Notes: generated from the letters alone by a model not told the origin. Positions 1-13,000 are shown, counted from the first letter of the stretch. The stretch is DNA of 64,000 nt from Crambe crambe (GCA_963924555.1 OZ004586.1:620001-684000), one strand, 5' to 3'. Numbers and translations are program-made.

Positions 1-1347
1 GAAGCTGTTGGCAAGACTCGTGGCTATGTTACGCTCCAGTTTCAAAGAACTGATATCAGCAGGATTGAATCCAATCTCAACCTGGAGTTTATCACTGGTG
101 ACATAACGCAAACTTCTTGATCCCGTTAAAGGGATGTTGATGGAAGACGGATCTGATAGAGGTCTTGATCTCAAGACTACAAGAGTGAAATTGATGCTGT
201 TAAGATCCACGGGCTCGTCAAAACTGATCTGCATCAGATCATTGTCCATGTCAAGAAGATCGAATGATGATAGCTGCGGGGGAGTGGAATCGGGACGAAA
301 CATACGGACACGAAGTGCGTCAAACCCAGCCATTCGAGGGTCAGCCTGATTGCCGTTTCTGTCAGTGATCAGCGTGTCGGTATAGGTCAGATATGTATCA
401 TTCTCACCGGTGAACAGGTCATCAATTGCCTTCAAGGCTAGTATGTCATCAGGGTGGAGCTCGAATGTGAAGTTAGTGACTGCTGGCCCCACTCCTGTGG
501 GGTTCTGGTTGCGAGTGAGTGTGTAATTAGTAGAGACATTCTCAGATGCACTGAAGACGATGCTCTGTGCGATGAAGCTGATGGTTGTGATCGTCTCGTC
601 AAAGAACAGTGTCACTTCACCGGAGTCTAAATCCACATCAAAGGCTATGACATTCGGTGGGGTTGTGTCTGGCACAAATCTGATTGGTCGTCCTCTGGAG
701 TTAGCATCTCCATCGACAATTGCTTCTATCTGATTCCCAGCAACATCCATCAAGAAATTCTCCGAAAACCGAATCCAACAGACAGTATCAGATGTGCAAA
801 TTTGATCGATTCTCTTCAATTCATTCAAGTCATTCATGTTGAGCTCCAGTGTGATGTTCGTGGAGAAGACAGGACCCAGAACTTGTCCTGGGGTCAAATA
901 GTAAGTCAGCCCACCAGCGAAGAATGAAGTCTGAAGTCTGATGGCTGTGAAATTTGCCGTGGAGGTTCGAATGACCTCTGTGAAGTTCAGTGTCAATAGA
1001 CCCATGTCCAAGTCCAGCTCCACAAAGTTGTTGAGTTGAGGTCGGACGCCATCACTGATGAAGCTGGAGACAGGGAAACACTGACCCTCGGCTGTCCCCT
1101 CGATGGATATACCAACAGCATCCCTAACAGCATCTGGTAGGAATGTGAGGTAACAGTCACGTCCGTCCAGTCCACTCGAGCAGAGCTCACTGCTCTTGAT
1201 GGAATTCAGATCTTCGTCTGACAGCTGGACAACTATTTCATCCATCAGAAATTCGTCTGCGTGACATCTGACTGAAGGGAGTGACCAGGCAAGAAGGAGT
1301 GGAAGGACAGTCCAAAAAAGATGGATTCTTCTAGAATTACTTGCCAT
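1..1347 (-). CDS. Secreted tandem Ig-like-domain protein, 5' part (runs off left edge)
   Basis: An open frame of 449 codons begins at ATG 1347 and is still open at base 1. The start has a purine at -3 and G at +4, and an in-frame TGA lies three codons upstream. Residues 1-30 form a signal peptide with hydrophobic core around residues 10-23 and likely cleavage after A30. Next comes a domain that lacks its N-terminal half (about residues 31-98; D-E-D-L-N-S-I-K at 44-51, cysteines 56 and 65), then domains opening at S-D-G-V-R-P (98), P-D-T-T-P-P and P-D-S-T-P-P. The second domain also has a C-T-S-x4-C pair and an extra residue in strand one (F-V-E-L-D-L-D). Domain type and order match the start of the plus-strand giant gene, so this is a divergently transcribed paralogue. 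Its full length and 3' end lie outside the window. Function is unknown; an extracellular structural or adhesive role is inferred. An unseen 5' non-coding exon is possible. Confidence 0.85.
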   Translation of the reverse strand, partial: MASNSRRIHLFWTVLPLLLAWSLPSVRCHADEFLMDEIVVQLSDEDLNSIKSSELCSSGLDGRDCYLTFLPDAVRDAVGISIEGTAEGQCFPVSSFISDGVRPQLNNFVELDLDMGLLTLNFTEVIRTSTANFTAIRLQTSFFAGGLTYYLTPGQVLGPVFSTNITLELNMNDLNELKRIDQICTSDTVCWIRFSENFLMDVAGNQIEAIVDGDANSRGRPIRFVPDTTPPNVIAFDVDLDSGEVTLFFDETITTISFIAQSIVFSASENVSTNYTLTRNQNPTGVGPAVTNFTFELHPDDILALKAIDDLFTGENDTYLTYTDTLITDRNGNQADPRMAGFDALRVRMFRPDSTPPQLSSFDLLDMDNDLMQISFDEPVDLNSINFTLVVLRSRPLSDPSSINIPLTGSRSLRYVTSDKLQVEIGFNPADISSLKLERNIATSLANSF

Positions 1348-2183
1348 GATGTATCAGTAGAACTCAATGTTCCTAGTGAACAAATAGAAACACTATGAAT
1401 AGCTAGCTTGGCTTTCATTCATTATAACTGCAATGGAAATAATACTTCGTAACCATTAATATTTTCTCATACTAAATGAGATGGTTGCCTTTGCATGCTT
1501 AATCTTAATTTTCTCATTGTATTGCACATTTGAAGTAACAGCAAACTATTGATCCCATGCAACAGGTAGCAATGAATGTCACAGTTTAATAGCTAGCTAG
1601 CTAGCTAGCTAGAGGCTACAAATTTGAAAGCTTTCATAATCTTACCTAATACATGGCCCGAGGCACCAAGAAGGGGGTGGGGCTAGAATCTGGAGCAGAT
1701 CTTCTTGAATTAATCGGTTCAAACTGTTTCTTGAAGAGATTCAGCTTTGAAAAAGTACAGTTGGTCTACAGCAGTTGTATTGTTTAGCTGCTGTTACCAT
1801 AGGACAAACATTCAAGTGGGCCTCACATCGCCTTTCGTCCGTAATCTTTGATGAATAGGCTATGAATATCAAGAAGGGATGGCGGGATGTTCTGTTTTTC
1901 CGCCCTTTTTCCATGGATACTGACAAACATTCATGGGAGTTCTGACCTTTTCCAGTCCCAGGCATCACGCTAGGCACTAGTTCCCTCCAATTCTGGAGAT
2001 GTCCTTCAGTTTACTCTTAGGAGAAACTTGAACGAACTTGTGTTGACAGCTTCTTCCTTGGCCATTTAAAATTTTCTACAAAGGCACGCCCCATCTCTAA
2101 AGTGTGCGCGTGGCCTAACCTCTTTTTTTTCTTGTGAACTTCGCGAAGAAGTCAAAACCAGCAGAGGATAGAGGTTTGGAGAA
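1348..2183. promoter_or_regulatory. Divergent intergenic region between the two paralogous genes
   Basis: These 836 bases separate two head-to-head start codons (1347 minus, 2184 plus). I see no convincing gene, RNA or coding similarity to the domain repeats. It must contain both promoters or 5' UTRs, perhaps a shared bidirectional promoter, but no convincing TATA or initiator can be assigned; the A/T-rich T-T-T-A-A-A-A at 2065-2071 is only weakly TATA-like. Contents include the AGCT microsatellite (1591-1612), a T run at 2123-2130 and a short palindrome (cttcgcgaag) at 2139-2148. Confidence 0.4.
1591..1612. repeat. (AGCT)n microsatellite
   Basis: Five and a half perfect copies of the self-complementary tetranucleotide AGCT. 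Because the unit is its own reverse complement, the tract can pair with itself and is likely to vary in length between individuals. It lies in the divergent intergenic region, about 240 bases upstream of the minus-strand start codon. Confidence 0.95.
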
Positions 2184-2206
2184 ATGGGGACCCCTCACAG
2201 TCCTAG
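2184..2206 (+). other. Coding exon 1 of the giant gene (start codon, 7 codons plus 2 nt)
   Basis: Reads M-G-T-P-H-S-P and the first two bases of an Arg codon, then a consensus GTAAGT donor at 2207. It supplies the signal-peptide n-region and ends in phase 2. It joins exon 2 to rebuild AGG (Arg8). The start is supported by its context and by the in-frame stop at 2169. The 5' UTR extends upstream by an unknown length. Confidence 0.75.
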
Positions 2207-4001
2207 GTAAGTGTGGTGGTAGTATAAATGGTGGGAAAAGTTTTATTTTGAGATAGTTGGCAATAATGGGGCGGGAAAGGAAGAACCAGTTCAGTTTGGT
2301 AGGCCCCGAGGAGGGTAGCCACTGAAATTTTGTGTCATGGCTTGCTTACTTAGAAGCCACGGTCAATTCACCAGTAGATAGGTCATTTTCACCAGGAGTG
2401 TGTTAGCACATCAGCTTTTGGAGTTAAAATGTCGGCAGCTAATATGTTTGCATGTGTCAAGCTAGTTTAGCTACTGCAATATCAACAGCCATGAAGAACT
2501 CATTTCAAAAATTTGAGCAGTGGTGCAAGGTGGCTTCTTAGCTGTGGTGTAGCTAAAGGCACAATGTCTTGCAGCCATGTGTGTGAATTCTCCCATTCAA
2601 GTTTAGAGTAGGGCAGTGTGTACAATGCAAGAGCTATTTCAGCTGCTGTTACTTACAATGCCCTGGTAGTCATGTTTCTCTAGCACTGGGAGTGGTGTTA
2701 TGTATGCATGGGTCATTGATGCCTTAGTTCATTACTTGATATGAAGCATTGAGAAGGGTTCATTGTGTACGTGTGTAGGTTGGTTGGCTGGGTTTCGTGC
2801 AAGGACTCTGCAGTGTGACATCACCTTGTTTGCATAGTGTACTGCATGGCAATGCCCTCCCTATGTTGAGTTAGAACTGCCTAGTGTTGATGATGGAGTA
2901 ATGTTGCTACCGCTGTGTAGTCAGTTTGTACATCTGTAGTACATTTAGTTAGGAAGAAAATGATATGTATATTGATAAGTACAGGAATTTCAAATTTTAT
3001 ATTTGGTTTGTTCGTTTCTGCAGGATTGTGGTGGCAGCCCTCCTACTCTCGGTCTTTGTGACTCTCTCTCTCTTCCCCTCCACCTGTGAGTATAATTATG
3101 CTTAATTACAGTGGAACCTCATCACGTAGACACTTCACAAAACCAGAAACTCTGACCTTGCCTTAATATAATTCAGGAGTGAATAACACACAAGAAGTGT
3201 CCTTTCAGAGAGTCCGCACTGATGGTTTCCACTGTTTATAGCACGATGATAACATGTCGACATTATGTGTGTTATGTGATAAACATATGCATTGCCAGAA
3301 TTAATTATTCATTGAATTCTTGTATCCATGGAAACATGATAACAAGAAACATGGGAATAGGTAATGATTATCAGTGCTTATTTCTTAAGGGCAGATTGGA
3401 CCCCTTGCTCACTCATGCAATGTTGCAAAGCGGCAGTTCAAAGTACTTAGAATTTCAATTCTTTTAATTTCAATACATATTAAGCATCTGAGTAATTATA
3501 AATATCTGAAATCTATTGCCTCTGATATGAGCATCTGTTATTGCCTCATATACTTTAGTTAAAGTGCCCATTTGCGCACAAGTTAGAAATTTAAGATGCT
3601 GCTTTATGAAGTATAGTTCATGCCCAAAATTCTGAGAGTTTTGGGTATGTATTTACATCATGACTGAGAGAAGAGTCCAGATCACCCTAGCAACAGCCCA
3701 AATCTAGACTGAGAGGGCATTAGACTGTGCTGCAGAAACCACACCTCTCTACAGGTCGTGGAAAAGACATAGCCAGTGTATCTACAGCTTGTATGCTATG
3801 TTTGTGATAGTATCACATGACTCACATGGATACAAATGATAGTATCACATGACCCTCATAGAAGTATTACATGATACAAGTTCTGGCTGTTGTCCAACTG
3901 TCAATGAAGCAGTTGAACTTCAAATGTTATTACTCCATCATGTGGTTCCACTACAAACTTATTCTACTAGACCCTTTTCCCTTCTCATTTCCCTCGTGCA
4001 T

Positions 4002-4041
<40 letters not shown>

Positions 4042-7000
4042 ATCTGCACGCGTTGGTGAGAAGTGAGAACAAGGTCTAACAGTATGACTAATCCATAAGC
4101 CATCATATACTTCATAAAGTAGCATCATATTCTATAGAGTGCAGCACTAACTCTATTAAGTAAAGGGTAAGGGACATACTTTACAATAATGCAAGGCAGA
4201 AGTTGATTTGATGCAGTTTTGACACAAATAGTGCGCCATTAATTAATGTGAATTGTACATTGTTTTGAACTGTTGTCAAAGTTCTGTGTGGTCTATACTT
4301 GTAGTTGCACAGACACCACCATCAAGTATTACGGTTGATCTTGAAGAAAACGTGGTGGAAATTACTTACGCCATGCTCGCGCCCGTGCTCACAGCAGACA
4401 TGATCAACTGCAGTAACATTCTGGTTGGACCTGTGGACATGGACATCAGTAGAGCATCACGTCTGAGTGGCAATGCTACGCTAGACATGACCACTGTCAC
4501 ATGCAGAATCGGTGTCCAGCTTCAAATCGATATCAAGACTGACTCGAGTTTTGGAAATAACCCAAGTGATACATTTGTGTATTTTCAAATGGGTCATGGT
4601 ATTCTGGATGCAATGAGCATGCAATATGTGAATATGATGGGTGTGGCAGCCATGGCGGTCATAAATGATACCACAGGCCCTGAGCTTACGAGTTTTGTTG
4701 AGTTTGATCTGAATCAAGGAATCATCAGCTTTTCCTTCAATGAGGTCGTGAACATCTCTACCTTGAACTTCACTGATCTCACACTCCAGAACAACTTTAT
4801 ATCCAGCACAGAGTCTGTGACGCTTACCGGAGGGGAATGTAACAGCACTCTCAACTGTATTAACAGTGATATGTTCTCCTTCTTCATCAACAGTGAAGAT
4901 CTCAACCGTATCAAGCTGCAGCGTGACCTTTGCACTTCCCTCACTGACTGCGTTCCTACCTACTCGACAGCTTTCATCAGTGATCTGTTAGGTCGAGGAA
5001 CAACTGCATATGATCAAACCCGTCAAGTCCAGCATCAGCTCATGAGGTTCATTCCTGATACCACACCTCCACAACTGATGGCATTCGATCTGAACTTATC
5101 TGCTGATGAGTTGGTCCTTGCTTTCAGTGAGCCAGTCGACGTGAGCTCATTCACACAGTCTGGCTTCACCTTGCAAGCTGCATCCGGCGGAGGTGAGAGG
5201 ATCACGTTGTCATCCAATTCAGAGGTCCGACCTGCAACTGACAGTGAGACCATCACAGTTGCTCTACGGGGTGATGCTCACGCTCTCAAACTTGCAGATT
5301 TTGCCACGTCCATGAATGATACTTATCTTTCCTTGATAAATGGTAGCATACAAGATCTGTATAGCAATCTCGTGCAACCCATTGGCACCACAAACGCCCA
5401 GCAAGTGAGAAATTACACCAACGACACCTCCCCACCCATGGTGGTCTCTGCCACTCTCGATCTCGACAGTAACCGCTTGGTGGTGACTTTCTCTGAGCCT
5501 GTCTTTGGTAGTAGCATTGATGCTGCGAATTTCACTCTGACTAACGGCACGGATGACAATAGACTTCCGTTGGGAGAGAGTACTTTGGTAGATGTCAATG
5601 GATTGCCACTCCAAGGTGCCTCAGTGATCGTTGGTTTCATGTTCGGTGACCTAACCCTCGCTTCACTCAAAACTGATGATACGATTGGCACCAGTCTGAC
5701 TGATACTCAACTCGAATGGGATGCAAATTCTTTTGAAGATACCAGCAATAATACAAACCCCATTCCTGCCAACATCTCCATCTCAAACATAGTCTCCGAT
5801 GTCTCACCTGCCACTCTGAGGGACTTCTCTCTTGACCTCAACATTGGAGAGTTAGTTCTGACGTTCACGGATGTCATCAATATCAACAGCTCCAGACTCG
5901 ACCGTCGAACTCTCACTCTCCAGAATTCCATGGATGCAAGCTTCTTCCTGGACTTGACTGGTGGCTCTTTCCCTGCTACTAACAGCACAATTATCTCGAT
6001 AACCCTCACTGATGCTGATCTTCAAGCTCTCAAAGCCAACTTAAACATTGCGACGTCGTCTACTAATGCTTTCATCTCTATCGAAGCTGAGGCTTTTGAA
6101 GATCTCGGTAGCAGACCAATATTAGCCGTCACTGACCGTAATGCCATTCGTACATCTCGTTATGTTGGTGACACCACACCACCAATGCTTGTCAGCTTTG
6201 ATTTCGATCTCAATCGTGGTCAGACAGTCATGACTTTTGATGAGCCTGTGACAAGCAGCTCATTCGTGTTCGATCGTATCACCATCCAGAATGACTTCAG
6301 CAACAACTCCATGGGTGTCACTCTTCGGGGTGGTACCACCACTGCAGCCAACTTCTTAACGGTCATCACTCTAACGCTCGATCGGAGTGACCTCAATGCC
6401 CTCAAGGCTAACACAGAAGTTGCTACTGAGGTGTCAAACACTTACTTGATGCTCGAATCTGGAGCAGTAAATGACACTTCAATGAATCTGGTAAGCAGTA
6501 CGGACAATGGAACACATGTTGCCATACCTGTGAGGGTTTTCACTCCAGATACAACCCCACCCACTCTCCTGAGTTTCATTCTGGATCTGAATAATGACAT
6601 GCTTCTCATCACGTTTGACGAGACCATCAACATCACTACTTTTATCAATACCCGTTTGATTCTGCAGTCTGCAGATGGAGCCAACCCAATCACACGTCAG
6701 ATTTCTGGAGGTACTTTGTCCACAACTGTTAGTTCAATGGTAACTGTGACACTGCAAGATTCCGACCTCAACTTCATCAAACTCACGTCAAATTTCGGCG
6801 AGAATCCGACCAATACCTTTCTCAGGATCTTAGCTGGTGTGGCTACAGATCAAAGTGGGCAGGTAGCAGTGGACGGTCGTCCAATTCCAGCCACTCGTGT
6901 TATTCCTGATGGACGAGCACCTGATCTAGATCGCTTCACTCTTGATCTGAGTCAGGATTTGTTGATTTTGACTTTCGATGAGCCTGTAAACGCTTCCACT

Positions 7001-10000
7001 TTGGAGATCACGAGGTTCACCTTGTATCGGACTGCCTCTCGCTTGGGTAGTATACCGTTAAGAGGCGTTGTCAACCTGATGGATGGAGTTGTGGTGAATG
7101 TATCTCTGAACACAGCTGTGGCTTTTGCTATCAAAAATGATAGTACGATTGCTAACTCTATTCTAGACACATTCATAGCATACAGTGCTGGAGCTGTCTC
7201 AGACCTGGCGGGTAACCCCATTCCTCTTCGCACTGTCGCATTACAAGGTTCTCTCGTACTTGCTGATACATCAGGTCCAATTATAGACTCATTCAATTTT
7301 GACTTAAACCAAGGCATTCTCACCCTCCGCTACCCAGAGAACATAAACCCTGCTTCATTTAATGGGAGGTTTGTCATGATCCAAGATGCTCCTTCCTCAG
7401 ACAACAATGTGACGTTGACCGGAGGTGTCCCACTGGAGACCACACTCACCGACACCCTCAACATTCAGCTGCTTCCTCAAGACTTAAACGCCATCAAAGC
7501 CAACACTGAACTGGCCACGATGGTGAACAACACTTACCTGGTTCTAGGATCGGGAGCTCTCGTGGATACCTTCAACAATCCCGTAGTTCCAATCCTAACT
7601 GAGTTTGCCCTGAGGGTTACTAATTTCACACAAGATACAATCGCACCCAATGTGACCACCTTTGACCTCAGAAACGCAGAGAATGGTTTCGACCTCATTT
7701 TGATTGTGGTCTTTTCGGAGACTATCAATGCATCGACAGTCGTTCCAACCAGCTTTACTCTTCTTGAGGCTCCTTCTTCTCCCAATAATTTCACCCTAAC
7801 TGGAGGGAACGTGACCTTGGTGAACTCCAACGAGATCCAAATCAACATCACCCGAGAGGATCTAGCTGAAATCAAGTCACGTTATCCCCTGGCTTCAAGA
7901 CGCAACAGTAGTTACCTCAGTGCCGGTGAAGCTGCAGGAACTGACATGGTGGGCCTTTCATCTTTGGTGGTGACTCCTGCAGAAGCTGTCCAAGCTAGAA
8001 ACATTTCAGCCGATCTTATCCCTCCATCACTGGATTCATTTTCTCTGGATATGGACAACGGATTTATCTCTCTTACATTTGATGAGAATGTGGTCCCTTC
8101 AACTTTTGATATCAGCTCTATTCTCCTTCAGAGCAGTGCAGTCTCCAGTGCAGTTAACCTCACTGTGTCTGACAGTCAACTCATCACCAACAGGACAGAC
8201 CGAGTCCTCAACATCCAGTTATCTGCTTCCGACTTGGATGCTATCAAAATAGAAACATCTCTTGGTACTTTCACAGCAAATACCTTCATCTCCCTCTCTC
8301 AAGGTGTCGTAGAAGACGCCGCCCAGAACTTGGCTTTCAGTATCAGCACTGGTTCTGCCCGACAAGTATCTACTCTTGTTCCCGATACCACAAGACCCAA
8401 CTTGATAGCATTTGATTTGGATATGAACACTGCAACTCTTACACTGGTGTTCAATGAAGCTGTCAATCATCAAACCTTCGATCAGAACCAGCTTGAGATC
8501 CAGAGAGGGAGGAGTGAATCACGTCTCTATAGGTTGCGTGATCTCACCTCACCATTAACGTCAACCAATGCTCCAATACTTTCTGTACAGCTCAGGCGTG
8601 AGGATTTGGCGGAAATCCAGCGAAGAACAGACCTTGCTATCTCTCAGAACACGACTTACATTGTCATCTTGAACTTTGCTATCCGTGACATGAATGGAAA
8701 CTTTGTTATTCGGATTCCAAACATCGACGCTCTTCAAGTCAGAAACTTCACTGCCGACACGTCGCCCCCAGAACTAGAATCATTCAGATTGGACTTAAAC
8801 AATGGGTATCTCTTCCTCACTTTCACGGAAGGCATAGACGCCGCCACATTTAACTCCTCCCTTTTTACTCTGCAATCTACCAACTCGAGTGCTATGTTCA
8901 GCCACAACCTGACGACGACTGTGGTTGGTCATTCTGGAAATTTTTACACCCTTTTGGTCAGCTTGAGTCAAACTGATAATAACACTATCAAGAGTGAACG
9001 AGACTTCTGCACCTCAACCAATAACTGCTACATTTCAATAATCCCTGGGGCTATATCAAACTATGACAACCTCCCCATTGAAGAACTCTCAAGTGATTCT
9101 GCTCTTATGGCCAGTCGGGTCGTTGCAGATAGTCACCGTCCAAATCTAATGGAGTTCGTTGAGTTCAATTTGCGTGAAGGTTTTATAACGCTCCGATTTG
9201 ATGAACCTGTGAGGCCCGACACTCTCAATGCTTCTGGAGTTATCCTACAGACTCTGTTTGGTGACCCACTTAGTAATCTGACGCTCACTAATGCAACGTC
9301 TGACAGTGACAATAGTGCTCTTGTGACCTTTAACCTAACTCAGAGTGACATCGATGCCATCAAGTTGGATACATTTGTGTGCAGTCGTCGCTACACTTGT
9401 TACATTCGCCTCTTGAGTGGTGCAATCCAAGATAACGCTCTGACACCTAACCCTGTCAACGAAGTCATAGAGGTGTTCCCTGGATTCATTGCAATGAATT
9501 TCATATTGGACGTGGAGAACCCTTTCCTGGAAATCTTTTCCTTGGATTTGAATCAAGGGTTGGTCTATCTCACCTTTAATGAGCCCGTTTCATACCAATC
9601 AGCACAACCTCATTACCTGGCCTTTCAGTCAGCTAGGGATGGAACAAATCGCTCTGCAGTGAACTTTTACAGATTGACAGGAGGACAAGCCATGCCTCCT
9701 AACGGTGACGTCATCACTCTTGCTCTCAGTGATACTGACTTCTGTGCCATCAAAGGAAATGAAGACCTTGCCACCAACAGATCTAACACCTTCATCTTCT
9801 TCAACGAGTCATTCGTAATGGATTTGGCTCACGAGCCTCTTAACGTCCTTCCCGTTCCAATCTCGGCTGCAATTCAAGCTGGTGATGTGACTCCAGATAC
9901 CACAGAACCACAATTGACTGAATTCCAGCTAGATCTCGTCCTTGATCGACTCTTGCTGACTTTTAATGAACCAGTAAGGCCTTCTTCTCTGACTGATCTC

Positions 10001-13000
10001 ACTCTCTTTACTATCGAGTCGGGAGGAGTTCCAATGTCTAGAGAGTCCTTTCAACTGAGCGGAGGTAGAGTTGTCACCACTGAAAACGGTGTCAAGGTTA
10101 TCATGGTGATGTTTCTGGAATCTGATATCACAAGCATCAAGCGTAATCCAAACCTTGCCACCAGTCAGAGCAACACTTTCCTCAGAGTTGGAGCTGGAGC
10201 TTTTGAAGATACATCTGGTAACCAGAATAATGCTTCCATGAGGGTTCAGGCTACCGTGTTCGTACTGGACAGCACACGTCCCCAGCTCATCGAATTCACC
10301 TTGGATATGAACACCGGGATCCTTAATCTCACCTACGATGATGCTGTTAATGTGAACACCTTTGACCCCACCGCTTTTAGAATCCAGAACGGCCTCAGGG
10401 CTACTCAATCCAGACACTACACGCTCACCACATCCAACACCACCAGTGGTATAGGGCACAACATTACGGTGGAATTTACTGACATCGATTTCTTAGGGAT
10501 TAAGGACATTGTAGGACTGGCACGTGGTAGAGACACAAGTTGGCTCACAATGCAGGCATTTGCTATCGATGATGTAGAAGGAATTGATGTACTGGCCATC
10601 ACAGATGGAAAAGCACTCCAGGCTAGTTTCTATGTCGTTGATGACGAAGCTCCACAACTCCTCTCATTTGTGCTCGATCTTGACACAGGTAGACTAAACC
10701 TGACCTTCAGTGACTTCATGGATGCAGCGAGCCTGAGGATCAACACCATAACATTGCAGAACGAGAGCTCCATTGACACTTCCAACTCTGTCGTCAATTT
10801 AACTGGAGGTATGACAGTTCGCTCTCCAGATGGGCTCACTCTATCCATTGAGCTCTCAAGTGATGACCTCAACGCTCTGAAATTCGATGAGAATATCGGC
10901 ACCACTGAAAACAATACCTACCTCACTATCGTAATGGGAGGGGCACTAGATCTATTTGGAAATCCCCTGAGCCCTGGATTTAACAATACTAATGCTCTTC
11001 GTGCCTCTCGAGTGATCAACGACTCCACTAATATCAGACTAGCATCCTTTGATTTTGATCTAAACTTGGGTGTCTTGGTCTTATCCTTCGATGAGACATA
11101 CAGACAGGAATCATTCTCAGTGCAGAGCGTAACATTTCAAGGATCCTCCAATGCTAGTGAGAGAACTGATTCCTACCCTTTGTCTGGAGCTGATAGTGTC
11201 TCATTCAACACTTCGACTGTCGTCGTTATAAACTTGACTGAAGTTGATCTCAATGCTCTGAAATCAAGACGTTTCGTTGCCAGCAGGAGAAGGAATACTT
11301 ACCTTGCAGCAGACTCCATGTTAGTGAGTGATGTCAGCTCTAATCCTTTCTTCATGATCTTTGAGGGTAGTGGCGTCAGAGTGTCTCAGTTCACTCCCGA
11401 CGTTACCGCTCCTCGGCTCTTTAACTACACTGTGGATTTATCCACTGGAGCCATCATCTTCACCTTCTCTGAGGTGGTGGACTCGCAGAGATTCAACCTC
11501 AGTACCGTTCAGTTCCAAAACAGAGCAACTTCCCCGACCATCACATACACTCTGTCAGACATGGTCGTCACATCGGACTTCACCTCACCAATTGTCCAAC
11601 TCAATTTCACAGAGGAGGAGCTGAATCGGATCAAAGGAATCCGTGACTTGGTGACATCTCCCTCCGATACTTTCCTCTCGTTCCCGAGTGCCTTCACCTC
11701 TGACATGGCGGGCACTATGATTGAACCTCAGAATGGTCTCCAAGTGGCAGAGTTCATCTTCGATCTCACTCCTCCGGAGCTGGAGATGTACACACTTGAT
11801 GTGGACAGAGGTGTACTGATTCTCAACTTCTCTGAAATAGTTGATGCAAGTACTTTCAATTTGAGTACATTCTTTCTCCAAAATGCAGCAGATCCTGACA
11901 CTTCCATCATACGTTTGCCTCTTTCGAATACCATGGTGTCTGAAAATGCAGCAGATTACGAACTGACCTTGGCCACTGAGGACCTAAATGCCTTGAAACT
12001 GAACATCAGTTTGGCAACCACGGCAAGAAATACCTTCCTTTTCTTCTCCAATGATTCCGTATCAGACATGCTAGGGAATGGAATTGTGAGTTCAGGAAGA
12101 GGATTGTCGCCAACTCTGTACATACCTGACACTACTGGACCAGAAGTGCTCAATTTTACGTTGGATTTTGGTCGTCAGGTGATTAGTATCGAATGGTCTG
12201 AACCAGTGGACTCCAGCACTTTCCTGGTGACTTCCTACACTCTCCAGAACATTTCCAATGCCACCAGTCCAGGAAGTGCCACTTCCTTCACCCTCACACT
12301 CGACAGCTCAGTCACTGCTCCCAGTGGGGTCGTCACTGACATCAACATTGGCATTTTAGACTCGAATAGAATCAAGAGCTTCAATGATCTAGCCTCATCT
12401 GTCAGTGATACATATCTTGTTGTTACATCCACTGGAGTGCAGGATACAGCTGGAAACCCTGTCCAACAGATTACTCCTCGAAATGCTCTCCAAGCTAGAG
12501 CCTTCTTCACAGACAATGTCGGTCCGATTCTGAGGAGTTTTGTTCTGGATCTGAACACGGGAACACTCGCACTCACTTTTGGAGAGACCATTCAAGGGGA
12601 TTCGATCATGTTGAGTCGTTTTGTGATTCAGAGCGAGATGATGTCACCGGCTAGTGTGTCAGTGACTCTCAGCGGTGGCACTTCCCCCAGTACCAACGAC
12701 ATCAGCACAACAATTTCACTCTCAGGAAATGACCTCGACCAACTGAAGTTCAATGATCTCGCCAATTTCCCCAATGACACCTTCCTCACATTGCTCAATG
12801 GGGCTGTCAATGACACCTCATCAAACCCAGCTGCTACAAACACCATTGGAGCAAGCAGAGTCATTCCTGATCGAACAAACCCTCGACTTTCAGGTTTTGA
12901 CTTTGATCTGAACATGGGTTTCATGACACTGAGTTTCAACGAAGCTGTGAACATTTCCAATTTCCAGCTCGATTCACTCGTACTTTCTGAAGCGACGGTT

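Larger units (their letters stand above)
3086..4304 (+). other. Intron 2 of the giant gene (1,219 nt, phase 1)
   Basis: Starts with GTGAGT and ends with tatacttgtag. A second AG eight bases downstream (ending 4312) would give the wrong phase, which decides the acceptor. The intron holds a 17-base direct repeat (3805-3821 and 3837-3853), a 7-base inverted repeat (3623-3629 with 3639-3645) and a 39-base C run. No gene is seen in it. Confidence 0.72.

Noticed and set aside
1741..1977. 78-codon minus-strand open frame in the intergenic region
   Set aside because: No family resemblance, no splice or start support; treated as chance.
2065..2071. TATA-like tttaaaa upstream of the plus-strand start
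   Set aside because: Too weak and common in A/T-rich DNA to call a promoter without transcript-start data.
3109..3120. cagtggaacctc next to TA, resembling a Tc1/pogo-type terminal inverted repeat
   Set aside because: No convincing matching inverted end was found in the intron, so a transposon or MITE cannot be supported.
3222..3467. 81-codon open frame in intron 2
   Set aside because: Low-complexity-looking sequence with no recognisable motif or signal; length is compatible with chance.
3849..4079. Open frames with a polyproline stretch in intron 2
   Set aside because: The polyproline is only the translation of the C homopolymer; the frame has no similarity to anything nearby and lies within a well-bounded intron.
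4373..4375. Intronless start codon for the giant gene
   Set aside because: It would remove the signal peptide and cut the first domain; the spliced model gives a consistent frame, good splice sites and a cleavage site. It remains possible as a minor alternative.
11361..11624. Short plus-strand open frames overlapping the giant exon (also 15396-15686, 35691-35942, 42666-42950)
   Set aside because: All lie in a different frame from the domain-coding frame and are Ser/Leu-rich shadows of it.
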